Shown one piece after another: positions 1-9,685 of a stretch of 64,000 nt of DNA. Source of the stretch: Anticarsia gemmatalis (taxonomy: Eukaryota; Arthropoda; Insecta; Lepidoptera; Erebidae); NCBI RefSeq assembly GCF_050436995.1, contig NC_134771.1, forward strand, positions 4,009,501 to 4,073,500, given 5' to 3'. The translations under genes were made by a program, and so were the position numbers. A model generated the notes under the pieces. That model had not been told where the DNA came from and ran no database searches. It saw nothing but the letters and a program-made list of their open reading frames with translations. Numbering within the stretch: the first letter of the stretch is position 1; each line of letters starts with the position of its first letter.

Positions 1-1132
1 GTCCCACCTCTATCGGTAACGGTACACTAACGGCTGGCAACCCCGTGAGGCCCCGCCCTCATTCACGCTACCCCTCTACGTTTCTATGTATGTATGTATG
101 TATGTATGTCACTTTAGGTATTCCGATGCAAATTGAATTTGTATGACTCTTAAAACACGAATATCTTTGATACATAGAATCAAAGTATTTGTTCCAGCCG
201 TTTTAGTGAATACGAAGTTTTCTATCCGGCTTTTTTGCTTTTGTTCAGCTCCTGCCGGTAATAGCGTGATGATAGATAGCCTATAACCTTCCTGAAAAAT
301 GTGGCCTTCATGCATAAAAGGTTTTTTCAAATCTGTCTAGTTATTATAGAGATAAAACACATTTAAACTAACGGATACTATTGAGATGCAAACAGTTTTA
401 TAAAACACAATATCACTTTTCTTATTAAAGCATTGAAACCTGAAACTGTAGTGACATACAACTAAGCCTTAATATACTCTGTCTATTACTGAAAACTGCA
501 ACAAAATCGTTTCAATAGTTCTTGAGTTTATCACGAACAGACATACAGAGAGACTTTAATATATAGAGATATGTAAATAAAAAGAAATTATCAATAATTA
601 TGTATGCAATATTTATTTTTATTCAAATATGTTAATTTAAAACATTTAGGTATAAATTCGTGGTGTCACGTTTAGTGGTCAATTAAATCATTTAAACCAT
701 CGTGTCCGCCCACACATCGTTTTTAGACATTTTCCTACAAAATATACATAAAAATGTCATTATTTTTTTATAATTACCATTTTTTAACATATGCTGGGTT
801 TATTAGAAATTTATTGAATGTTGTTTATATTCTTGCTTATGTAAAAATTGATTTAGGTACATAATTTGGATACTCGCGTGACTTTATATGCGTTTGATGA
901 TATTTCGAGATTTTGATATGTTTCTCGTAGTAAATAGTATTTAGTATTACGAAAGATTGATCTAGCTTTTTATCGGTGAAAGATTTATTAAAATCGGTTG
1001 TTTAGTTTTGGAGATAATCTCTTACATACTCCTAAGTATTATTTTTAATCAGTGCTAGGTGACACCGCGGGCGTATTATTAACCTTAAACCCATTGCTTA
1101 TTTTCTCACTAGTCAAACATTATAACGACAAA
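1..1132 (+). other. Dll intron (3' part), with degenerate repeat fragments
   Basis: Intron upstream of the homeobox exon; the window starts inside it. Positions 1-83 are GC-rich and lead into a (TATG)n run at about 84-108, which could be the 3' tail of a LINE. Positions 230-300 and 490-567 resemble degraded Helitron-like sequence (AGCGTGATGAT..., GAACAGACATACAGAG). The rest is AT-rich with nothing recognised. Confidence 0.5.
84..108. repeat. (TATG)n tetranucleotide repeat
   Basis: About six uninterrupted TATG units; possibly the tail of a truncated LINE whose body would be the GC-rich stretch just before it. Confidence 0.8.
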
Positions 1133-1185
1133 TATTACAAGTTCATACATACTATAATGCGAAAAGACTTTTTCCCCGACCTAAT
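1133..1185 (-). mobile_element. Solo terminal repeat of mariner-derived MITE
   Basis: Nearly identical to the right end of the MITEs at 3142-3352 and 60550-60771 (from TTACAAGTTCATACATAC through CCCCGACCTA). Only this half is present. It lies about 50 bp upstream of the Dll homeobox exon, i.e. at the normal distance for branch point and polypyrimidine tract. Confidence 0.8.
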
Positions 1186-1233
1186 ATACGGTGAATTAAG
1201 TATCAAATATTAACAGTATACCTTCTTCGGCAG

Positions 1234-1363
1234 GTGAAGATCTGGTTCCAGAACCGTCGCAGCAAGTACAAGAAGATGATGAAGGCAGCTCAGGTCGGCG
1301 CTCCTCCTCCCAGCCTAGGACTGGCTCCATCAAGCCCGCCGAACAACAACCAACTATTACATG
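1234..1363 (+). CDS. Dll: Distal-less homeobox gene, exon carrying homeodomain recognition helix
   Basis: Dll is a nuclear homeodomain transcription factor of the Dlx class that specifies distal limb, antennal and, in butterflies, eyespot fate. This internal exon starts after a CAG acceptor (1231-1233) and encodes V-K-I-W-F-Q-N-R-R-S-K-Y-K-K, i.e. homeodomain residues 45 to about 58 with Q50, N51 and R53 of helix 3, then M-M-K-A-A-Q and a Pro/Ser-rich linker. The split between homeodomain residues 44 and 45 is the known Dlx/Dll intron position. It ends at a GTGAGT donor (1364), leaving one base of a codon (phase 1) that joins the exon at 2828. The first part of the homeobox is outside the window. 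The exon assignment is secure; the symbol rests on the helix plus the downstream C-terminal exons. Confidence 0.97.
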
Positions 1364-2827
1364 GTGAGTTTAAAATACCTTTTTTGTTTTGTGTGGAAAA
1401 TTCCGACGGATACCAGATTTTTCTAGGGAGTACGTCGGGCTAAATGGTGTGTCTATAAAAACTCCGATAGCCACTTATTTGCTGTATGGACATGAATGGG
1501 CCTTAAAATTTCCGCTACCCCAATTAAAATAATAATTAGTTTATCATAAACTAGCTGACTCGCGCAATTTCGTTTGCGTCACATAAGAGAGAATGGGCCA
1601 AATTTATTGGTACTCTGCTTCTGTTGGTCGTAGCGTGATGTTATATAGTCTATAGCCTTCCTCAATAAATAGGCTATCCAACACTCACATAATTTTTCAA
1701 TTCACACCAGTACTTCCTGAGATTAGCGCGTTCAAACAAACAAACTTTTCAGCTTTATAATATTAGTATAGATAATATTTTACGGATACCGATCTTCATC
1801 TTGAGGCACACTGTCTGGCTATTTGGTATCTCTTTAATAAATAATCGTAGCACCATTTTATGGTTAGATGAATAGACCCCAATTCAGGCTAGCTTAAAAT
1901 CTCTCTAGTACTCCCTTTTTTGTTAGGTATTAAGTGCAGTTGAAATTTTTGGGCTTATTAATATCTCCGTAATAATATCTCAATGTCCTAGATTTCTTAT
2001 TACGAGCCTGAAGCAAATAGGATATATTCTGTTTCATTATTTAAAAAATAATCATACTTAAGCGTAATTACATTTTAGAAATAAAAAATAGTATTCGTAT
2101 TTTTTCCTAGTATACCTAGATTTGATTTTGACCTAAACGTAAATTTTATAAAAACGAGTTTTTCCGTATATTCGATTTTAATTTAATTTCATCAGATTTT
2201 TTACGTTTCATTTAATTTGACAATATTTTCCGGGTTAAACAACAAAAATAAATAAACACATTTGAAAATAAACTGTTCCCGTAGAACCAAATTGCAGTTA
2301 TTAGCATTTTTTTAACGTTAAGACGTTATTATGATGAAAATTGTTAGTTCCTCATCAATTTTGTGTTTCAAAATGATATTTTTATGTTGATCTTTGAAAA
2401 ATATTGCTGTTTATGCGTTTTATAGTTCCGTGATACAGAATTACTTGTTCGAAAATAAGCAAAAAAATAGCTTTAGGAAATAAATATTGATCTATTTTAC
2501 TGGCTTTATTTCCTGTTTTAAAAGTCAAATGGTTTGTAAGAAAAAGTGACCGTGATTTTTTTTGAGCTGTTCTTTCACAAAAAATGTTATAGCTTTTATG
2601 ATTGTGCAACTATGTTGCCAACTGTAAAAAAGTGCGAACATCCATTTTTTACACTATGGTGAGAGCCGCATCAGAATCAGTTCGGCCAAACGCGAGAATG
2701 TCGCACTTCGCTGAGAACCTCATTTTCTTGAAGTCAGTTAAAAACCTAAGACTACCTAAGACTACTAACTAAGTTTTTTTTTTTGTATTAAAGGTGACTT
2801 ATATCTAACATTATTTTTGTCCACCAG
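1364..2827 (+). other. Dll intron
   Basis: AT-rich intron between the homeobox exon and the first C-terminal exon. It contains a Helitron-like element (1551-1772) and otherwise no gene or repeat that I recognise. A T-run precedes the acceptor (2775-2784). Confidence 0.85.
1551..1772 (-). mobile_element. Non-autonomous Helitron, family HEL-A
   Basis: In its own orientation it starts with TCTATACTAATATTATAAAG, continues CTGAAAAGTTTGTTTG, and ends with a short hairpin (CGCAA/TTGCG-type stem, degenerate here) followed by GCGAGTCAGCTAG. The TC start, 3' hairpin and CTAG end fit Helitrons. This is the first of about a dozen copies in the window. It has no coding capacity. Confidence 0.8.
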
Positions 2828-3021
2828 GTGGCGGCGGCGGCAGTTCCAGCGGGTCCCAGCACTCCCCCTCGGCCTACCAGGGAGGAGGGCCAGCGCAGGC
2901 CCACTCCCCCACACCCAGCTCCACGCCAGTGTCCGAGCTCAGTCCGGGACTCTCACCCACGACCACCCCGTGGGACGTGAAACAACCACCACAATCGTCC
3001 TGGGATGTAAAGGTCGGATAT
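2828..3021 (+). CDS. Dll: Distal-less, C-terminal exon with S-T-P-V-S-E-L-S-P-G-L-S-P
   Basis: Exon after a CCACCAG acceptor. With the carried-over G it reads G-G-G-G-G-S-S-S-G-S-Q-H-S-P, a Gly/Ser/Pro/His-rich low-complexity stretch, then S-T-P-V-S-E-L-S-P-G-L-S-P, a block I recognise from insect Dll, and two W-D-V-K motifs (T-P-W-D-V-K and S-S-W-D-V-K) before V-G-Y. The chosen donor is GTAAGA at 3022, which keeps the frame (65 codons including the split one, ending in phase 0). An alternative donor GTAAAG inside the second W-D-V-K codons (about 3006) is also possible. The region is probably a disordered transactivation segment. The exon end (GTCGGATAT then GTAAG) is repeated in the next exon. 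Confidence 0.93.
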
Positions 3022-3621
3022 GTAAGAAAAAGTTCATTTAGTTGTTTTTAAATAAATTATCAATATTTGAGTGTACAAATAATATTTAATGTCACCTAAA
3101 TCAGCTGCGAGTGATCATGAAAAATAGTTATTACAATATATTAGGTCGGGGTAAAAGTCTTTTCGCGTTAAAGTATGTATGAACTTGGAATAAAATCTCT
3201 TTGGCTTCAAGAATCACAAATGAGTACACGGTTCATTAGGTTTCTTTCAATGAGCTCGTGAGGTACCCAAATATCGAGCTTTTTGTGTACAGAAAAGATT
3301 TTATTACAAGTTCATACATACTATAATGCGAAAAGACTTTTTCCCCGACCTAATATATTAGATTTGGTCGATGGTTTCATATATGTATAATTTAATTCAA
3401 ATAAGTATGTATAGTTTACTAGTCCAAAATGTCCACTACTATCATTGCAACAAACTTACTTCTATATCCTAGAAGTTACACAAATATAAAATAACTTCTT
3501 AACTAGACAATCACTAACAAATACAAATAAAAAAAACATCTTAAACAACAATTGTAGCAAAACTTATAAAAATATTTCAACATTTCAAGCATTTATACTA
3601 ACAAATTTCTCTTTGTTATAG
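3022..3621 (+). other. Dll intron with mariner MITE
   Basis: AT-rich; holds the MITE at 3142-3352. Nothing else recognised. Confidence 0.85.
3142..3352 (-). mobile_element. Mariner deletion derivative (MITE) keeping a transposase fragment
   Basis: TA-flanked element with inverted repeats of about 55 bp beginning TAGGTCGGGG and rich in AAAAGTCTTTTCGC. The interior, read on the minus strand, still encodes K-L-D-I-W-V-P-H-E-L-I-E-R-N-L-M-N-R, a recognisable stretch of mariner/Tc1 transposase (the W-V-P-H-E-L motif), then stops at TGA. It is about 210 bp against about 1.3 kb for an intact mariner. It cannot move itself but could be mobilised in trans. Confidence 0.85.
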
Positions 3622-3705
3622 CCGACGGCAGGCCGGTCGCCGGACGGCAGCTCATGTGATGTAAAGCCGCCGCACCAACAGTCATGGGACCCTAGGGTCG
3701 GATAT
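3622..3705 (+). CDS. Dll: Distal-less, small 28-codon cassette exon
   Basis: Acceptor TTGTTATAG at 3613-3621, donor GTAAGT at 3706. It is 84 bp, exactly 28 codons and phase 0 at both ends, so it can be included or skipped without a frame change. It encodes P-T-A-G-R-S-P-D-G-S-S-C-D-V-K-P-P-H-Q-Q-S-W-D-P-R-V-G-Y. Its last ten residues echo the end of the previous exon (S-S-W-D-V-K-V-G-Y), and the donor context is identical over GTCGGATATGTAAG. That is consistent with local exon duplication and with alternative splicing of the Dll C-terminus. Transcript data would be needed to tell constitutive from alternative use. Confidence 0.85.
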
Positions 3706-5072
3706 GTAAGTAAAAACAATAAAACTATAAACAATTTGCCAAAAACAAACCTCCCAAATATTGGTAAAAAAGTTGTTAGAAATAAATTAACAGTTTGAGA
3801 AATAAATGAAGCGTTATAAGTTAAAAATGTAACTTAAATAAATAAATGAATAGTAGTCTAAATTGTGAATAAATAAATGCATTTAAAACAATATTTGGGA
3901 AGTCGTTATTTTGAAATGACATTTATTTTTTATATTCATCTTTTGCGTATAAAATAGTATGTTCGGTTTCACGACTTTTAAATATCTATTAAGTACATAG
4001 TTTATTAAGTGAAATTTTGACAGTTATTTTCATATATTTGCTGGTACTTTATTTAGTAGATAGCTTATCTAACACTTATTTATGAACTGTGAAGCCCTTA
4101 TAGTTTTTATTTCAAAATTAAACGCAATATTTCACAATTGCATTGCATGCATTGCAACATAAAAGTTAAAACTGTTTATTTAATTGCAAAATAAAATTTT
4201 ATTGGCTTCTTAATGAAAATATTTTCAAGCATATTACGATTATAGACAAATGGGTTTAAATTCCTTAGTAATTAAAAAACATTTTAATGGAAGGAAAGGT
4301 ATAAAGTTACTTACAAAAATTTCATTAAAATTATTTCATATGAAAATGTTATGTCCTTTTTTTGCACAATAAGAGCATTTATGTGTATTGTGCTAGTAAA
4401 ACGATTTACATATATATTATGTAAAAAAACATTATTTCAAGGCAATGAAGTAGAATAATTTAAATGATCAGCTATTACTATTAATAAGCATATTATTATT
4501 AGTTTTCTATAATACCAAAATTGACGTTTAGTCAACAGACGTTTAGACATTTAGTGTGGGCTAGTCATCACATGATCAATTTATTATTGTAACGAAATCG
4601 AATATTTTAGCGATTGAAAAGAGTGGCCGTGAGTTTCTCGCTAGCTCTTCTCATAAGGCTCTACACTTTCCGAGCTAGTGGTAGATTCAGTAATTGTAAC
4701 GACTGTCATAATCAACAAAAAAAAAACTCTTTTTACTGCTCAAAATGTAGCTTCAATAACTTGACTTGACTTTTGCTGCCCCCGTGGCGCAGTGGTTTAG
4801 GTCATAACGCCACTAAGTTGGGAGATCGTGGGTTCGATTCCCACACGGGACAATTATTTGTGCGATCCACAAATAACTGTTTCGGGTCTGGTTGTACTTT
4901 GTGTCCGTTGTTTGTATGTTTGTAAAAGTCCGCGCGAGACAAGAGCGATGCTTAGTGTGGGAGTTGTCTTAAAAAAAATCTTAATATTCTTTTTACTGCT
5001 TCAAATGTAGCTTCAATAGGTTATTAAGTTAGGTACAATACATATTGTTCAGGGGAGATTATTTTGCTTTAG
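3706..5072 (+). other. Dll intron
   Basis: AT-rich; contains a tRNA-derived SINE near its 3' end (4775-4980). No ORF of substance. Confidence 0.8.
4775..4980 (+). mobile_element. tRNA-derived SINE, family SINE-A
   Basis: The head is tRNA-like: CCCGTGGCGCAGTGGTTTAG is the A box and GGTTCGATTCC the B box. A unique body follows (TTTGTGCGATCCACAAATAA, GTCCGTTGTTTGTATGTTTG, AAGTC..GCGAGACAAGAGC) and an A-rich tail. Near-identical 31-bp stretches (TCTTTTTACTGC...GCTTCAATA) at about 4730-4760 and 4988-5018 flank it and look like a target-site duplication. Other copies are listed as SINE-A. Confidence 0.85.
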
Positions 5073-5162
5073 GAGGGTTATTTCGCGCCTCAGTCGGATG
5101 ACGTAGAGGGCTCGCCGGGCGCGGACGGAGTCAGGGGCCGACCAATGCCTTGGATGCTCAAG
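5073..5162 (+). CDS. Dll: Distal-less, 30-codon C-terminal exon
   Basis: Acceptor TTTGCTTTAG (5063-5072) and donor GTAAGC (5163). It is 90 bp, phase 0 at both ends, and encodes E-G-Y-F-A-P-Q-S-D-D-V-E-G-S-P-G-A-D-G-V-R-G-R-P-M-P-W-M-L-K. It is acidic and GC-rich against AT-rich flanks, which supports coding use. P-W-M-L-K resembles the P-W-D-V-K / P-W-D-M-K motifs of the neighbouring exons. It could be a cassette exon because its length is a multiple of three. Confidence 0.85.
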
Positions 5163-6346
5163 GTAAGCCCAATAGATTCCGATCCGTTCATTTATATTAG
5201 TTACATTTTTGTCAGACATAAATGAATTTAAAAAAATTGTAGATTAATTTTTTGAAATATTTATTTTTTGTTCTAAATTTCAGAATAGTTATTTTTGTAC
5301 TTTAAATGTAAAATTTAAATGTAGTAGGTAATATAAAAGTTTTTGATATTGAAATAGTTATTTTTATTATTTGATTTGCTATTTGCTACGGACAGGGTTA
5401 ATGCGTTTCGCTTTTTTAACAAAATAAATTTCGTTTCTACAAAAAGCTAATTTATTTGATATCGCTTATTTACTTTAAAACATTCGTAGAAATACCTTCG
5501 ATTAACAAATATCTACTACATTCCATCAAGCATTTAAACGAGAAAAAACATACAATCTTCAAATTATATTTTTTGGGACAAACATGTTAGAAAGTAGAAA
5601 AAAACACATATCCGAGTTGCGTGTTGAAAAATTATAAAAATGTATAGTTTTCGTATAAAAGTGATTAAATGGCGCGTGGGTGTGGTCTGGGCGCGGCTAA
5701 CGTTTCATTTGATTAGTTTTACGACTGGCTTTTACTCTTGGGTTTGTTTGTCAAAGTGTTGTTTAATTAGACGGTTCTCGGGGTAATCGTAATTAACGAT
5801 GGGTGACCGCTATTTTTGTTGCTAAGTACGGTTTTTTTGCTGCCGACGGTAAAGTTTCGGACAATAGCAGAATTATTCAAGTTGAAAAGGCTTAGTATTA
5901 TAAAAGTCCTTTTCCATAATTAAATAACCGACGGGAATTGAGCGAAATTTATTTTTAAGTGACAATGTTGCTTTTCTGTTCTTATGAATGCATCATCACT
6001 TATTCATTTAGCCTACAAGCTGTGAGCAAGAGTAAATGAAAGAAGGTCTTTACAGACTGCAAATTTACAATTATTATGAAACTATATAGTAATCTCTTTT
6101 CTTTTGACTTTACTATGTTACAACAATACCTAGCCGATATTTGACTACGGCATCCTAATTCATCGAAACCAACTATTTTTTACTCGACTATAACTTTAAA
6201 AATGTATTCTTACACTCCAAAAATGTCCTTAATATTTCTTATACTTATTATCTATAAGCCCTGATAACTTATAACTAAAGAAAAAAATTCTTCTTAATTA
6301 TAAACTTTATTTCCATATAACTAAAGTAAATTCTCCATTGTCACAG
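5163..6346 (+). other. Dll intron
   Basis: AT-rich intron; no repeat or gene recognised on either strand. Confidence 0.8.
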
Positions 6347-6483
6347 GGCGCGCCGCCCGGGCCGTGGGACATGAAGGGCGCGCATGCGCACGCGCTGCAC
6401 CACCAGGGCGCGCCGCAGCCGCACCCGCCCTACGTGCCGCAGTACTCCTGGTACCAGACCGATGCCAACCCTGGACTACTTAC
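6347..6483 (+). CDS. Dll: Distal-less, penultimate coding exon (Y-V-P-Q-Y-S-W-Y-Q-T)
   Basis: Acceptor TTGTCACAG (6338-6346), donor GTGAGT (6484). It encodes G-A-P-P-G-P-W-D-M-K followed by a His/Ala-rich stretch and Y-V-P-Q-Y-S-W-Y-Q-T-D-A-N-P-G-L-L, the conserved insect Dll C-terminal block. It ends with two bases of a Thr codon (phase 2), completed by the G at 6992. It is strongly GC-rich (a run of G/C at 6347-6440) compared with the AT-rich introns. Confidence 0.96.
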
Positions 6484-6991
6484 GTGAGTATTTACTACAT
6501 ACTAACATACCTTCATACAAACTTGAAAATAAACTTTTATACATATCTGACTGTAGTACATTAAGGAGGTTTATTATAAGCTTTTAAAACATTCTAACAT
6601 AAAGAACATTTGGCAAGACTTGGCAAAAGAACGTAATATATTTTTCACGTATTTTTAAGCACTTTTTTTACGTAGTGCGTTTCTAATTGGACCTTTGTGT
6701 ACAGACTTTATTTATATAAAACAGTTATTCTCTTGTACAATCAAAGCGTCATAGAAATTATATTTACTGAGTAATTTAAATAAAATTTTAAAGTATTTAA
6801 TACATGTTTTAGGTATTATGTTTTTTACATTTTTTCTCTGATTTGACACTCAGTGTTATCTTTCATTGACTTTATATATAATCAGTCAAAAAATATCACT
6901 TTAATTATTTTTAAAGTCATCCACATTTATCTATATGTATTTTTCTATGTTTTTTTTTTGTGTTTCTAAAACATATTATTCTTGTCAACAG
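6484..6991 (+). other. Dll last intron
   Basis: AT-rich with a polypyrimidine tract and CTTGTCAACAG acceptor. Nothing else seen. Confidence 0.85.
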
Positions 6992-7010
6992 GGTATGGCC
7001 AGCGGTTTAA
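6992..7010 (+). CDS. Dll: Distal-less, terminal coding exon and stop
   Basis: After the acceptor GTCAACAG, the exon completes the split Thr codon and encodes V-W-P-A-V followed by TAA (7008-7010). T-V-W-P-A-V is the expected end of lepidopteran Dll. The coding part is only 19 bases, too short to be found as an ORF; it is identified by splice phase (2 to 2) and by the family C-terminus. The six exons in the window together encode 217 residues from homeodomain residue 45 to the end. Confidence 0.95.
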
Positions 7011-8020
7011 CAGCCATCGCACAATCAGAAGAAAAAACTAACTAACGTAAGTGTATATTCACTATAAAACAATGGCAGGACACGTAATGGCGGCCATCAC
7101 AAAATGGCGTCACAAGATGGCGCCGAAAGCATCGGCACAACCAACTTTTAATATAAGCAGAATTATTTAATAGTTTTTAATGAAATCATTGTAAATTTTT
7201 ATAATTAAATATAAATAGGGAGTATTTGTTTATAATGGTTATTGTAAATTTAATAATTAAATGAATTCAGCATGTTAAATGGACGGAACTATATGACTGC
7301 ATGAGTAAAAATATTTATGTGTTCATATTGTTAAACATCTGAACTTTGTAAGAGAAAAGCGACCGTTTTTCAGCAACGCCTCTCATATGACCGTTGTGTA
7401 AGCCTCTCCTGAAAACTTGTAAAAGTTAATTTTATAATATTATTTCTGAAAGTAACACCACAAAAGAATGACATTAGTTTTACAGAAAAAAATATGGTCA
7501 TAAAATGATGGAACGCACAATTTTTTTCCTATTTGAAAGTGAATAAGTTTTACGTAAAATGTTCAGTCCATTTAACGCGCTGTATCCTTATACCTAAATA
7601 AATGTAACGTTTGAAAGGACACACATATTAGCCAATCAGAAACCGGGCGTCCTGAATACAAGTTTCTGATTGGCCAATAATACCGTGATACCTTCGAATA
7701 GACGAATCACAGACGTTTAAATTTGACGTTTGACAGAATGTGGATGTGTTGGCTCTTTGACAGAAACCTTTAGTTTCCCGTATAATAAAATATGAATAGA
7801 AAAATGTCTAATATCAACAGAAAATGTGATTATATCCTACTAAGTTTAATGTATGCACTTAATATATTTGCAGGTTTCAAATACAGATAAAATTTAAAAT
7901 AAGGGCACAACTAATCTATGTAAAAATGATTTAGTTAGAAAATTTAATTGTTAACAGAAAAAAAATGAATTAATCAAACAAAATTCTTGTAAAATAAAGA
8001 ATTTATGGTTGCAATATTCG
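7011..8020 (+). other. Dll: Dll 3' untranslated region (extent inferred)
   Basis: AT-rich sequence directly after the Dll stop. Candidate poly(A) signals AATAAA occur near 7595 and at 7993-7998, with others further on near 8230 and 8640, so the 3' end is uncertain. At 7087-7125 there is a tight cluster of ATGGC/GCCAT cores. No long ORF and no recognised repeat. Confidence 0.6.
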
Positions 8021-8756
8021 CTTTATTTTTTTCTTTTTTCCCTAAAATAAATATTATTTAAAATTTTTGAACAACTGTAATAATATAATTATTTGAAAAA
8101 TTGTATTCGTAAATTAAGCTTTAATTCAATATTTTTTTATTTATTTAGATTTAAAAATTTAAAGAACAATCAAACGGGAACACATACCAGTCTGTTGTGA
8201 TAAATAATTTTAAGTTTTTTTTGTAGAACAATAAATATTTTGATTAAAAATTGTATTTATTACATTTTGTGCAAAAAATGTGTTCTGAATCAAAAAGATT
8301 TTTTTTTGTTTTAAGCTATAAATATATTATCTTTAATGACAATCGCAATTTCTTTATTACCTGTTTAATATAGTCTTTTCATATAAAAGTTTTTCACAAT
8401 TTTTTTTTCATTCACAATTAATTTTATTTTTTTTTCAATTTTCATTTGAAAAGACTATATTATATTCTTTATTTTCTAGAATGGGTCTTTACGGGATGAT
8501 ACAGTTTTGTAAATATTTTTTGTAATATATAGAAATTTAAACTATACATATAAATATAGGTAGCGTAATTACTTTATAACTACAATGTATTATAAGGAAA
8601 CGGAAATAAGAAAAAAAAGTGAATTAATTTCTTTTGTCAAATAAAAAGAGAAAAATATAATAATTTTGTGTTTTTATTTTTACTTAATACCTGAAACATC
8701 GAAATAAAAACTACACACTAAATGTCTTACTTAAAATATATAATTAAAAAATTATC
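8021..8756. other. AT-rich sequence downstream of Dll
   Basis: Very AT-rich with several AATAAA motifs that could serve as distal Dll poly(A) signals. No coding potential. Confidence 0.5.
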
Positions 8757-8885
8757 AGTTGACAACTACTTAGTGTACGTCAAATTGATGGTCACTGAAC
8801 GACGACGACACTGACGTGTTAATCACAATAATCTAAGGGAGAAAACAATGTACAGCATAGTGGCTTTCAGAAAGTTGACAACTGA
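8757..8885. mobile_element. MITE-like dispersed repeat, MITE-H copy 1
   Basis: A 130-bp unit with 12-bp inverted ends (CAGTTGACAACT and, reversed, CAGTTGTCAACT) sharing its interior (GACGTGTTAATCAC, GTACAGCATAGTGGCTTTCA) with 50131-50271. The CAG...CTG ends suggest a hAT-type MITE; no clear target duplication. Confidence 0.55.
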
Positions 8886-8890
8886 AATAC

Positions 8891-9013
8891 GAAAACAAAA
8901 CTTACTTTACATTACTCTTAAAGGCAAATCACTCATCGACACACACTAATAGCTGATAATATAATTAATTATTTAGATCTAATTAATTATTTATATCTAA
9001 TTAATTATTTATA
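8891..9013. repeat. Direct repeat, left copy
   Basis: Begins GAAAACAAAACTTACTTTA and continues with AAGGCAAATCACTCATCGAC and AATTAATTATTTA motifs. A second copy at 9303-9411 is nearly identical; a Helitron lies between them. Confidence 0.85.
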
Positions 9014-9027
9014 ATGCTTATGATAAA

Positions 9028-9269
9028 CTAGCTGACTCGCGCAACTTGACTTGCGTCACATAAGAGGATGTGTCAAAACTTTTCCCGTTTTTGTCACATT
9101 TTTTATTGCTACTCTGCTCCTATTGGTCGTAGCGTGATGATTTATAGCCTTCCCTTCCTCGATTAATGGGCTATCTAACACTGAAATAATTTTTCAAATT
9201 GGACCAGTAGTTCCTGAGATTAGCGCGTTCAAACAAACAAACTCTTCAGCTTTATAATATTAGTATAGA
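9028..9269 (-). mobile_element. Non-autonomous Helitron, HEL-A
   Basis: Full-length copy: CTAGCTGACTCGCGCAACTT end at 9028, TC...ACTAATATTATAAAG start at 9269 in reverse orientation. Near-consensus. Confidence 0.85.
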
Positions 9270-9302
9270 AGTATAGATACATTTCAAAGGAAAAAATCTG
9301 TC

Positions 9303-9411
9303 GAAAACAAAACTTACTTTATATTACTCTTAAAGGCAAATCACTCATCGACACACACTAATAGCTAACAAAATAATTAATTATTCAGATCTAATTAATT
9401 ATTTATGACGC
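9303..9411. repeat. Direct repeat, right copy
   Basis: Second copy of the unit at 8891-9013. Confidence 0.85.
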
Positions 9412-9685
9412 TTTTTAAATTTTTATATGTAAAAATTTAAAATGCATGATGAATAATTAATTAGATACCACTACCATATTATGTTTTTGAAAGGTGTTTA
9501 AAAACAAAACAATGGCACGAACAATCTGAAAAGTGAACCTAACCCATTCCTGATTCAATGCTGAACAAGATTTTCTCCTGAAATGAGTAAGAAGTTAGGC
9601 TAGACTCCTATACCAACGAAATGTTAAGGAATAAGCATTCTTTTAAGAACTTTTAAAAACCACTCAAGATTATTTAAGAGTAATA

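Noticed and set aside
4775..4850. Possible tRNA gene
   Set aside because: A and B boxes are present but the acceptor and anticodon stems do not pair properly and a SINE body follows; the same holds for the heads at 12094, 13449, 18639, 33292 and others.
6364..6587. ORFs starting at internal ATGs within the penultimate Dll exon
   Set aside because: The exon is read in the phase set by splicing; these frames run into the intron.
7040..7056. GTAAGT-like donor just after the Dll stop (AACGTAAGTG)
   Set aside because: No matching acceptor or conserved downstream exon could be identified, so a 3' UTR intron is not supported.
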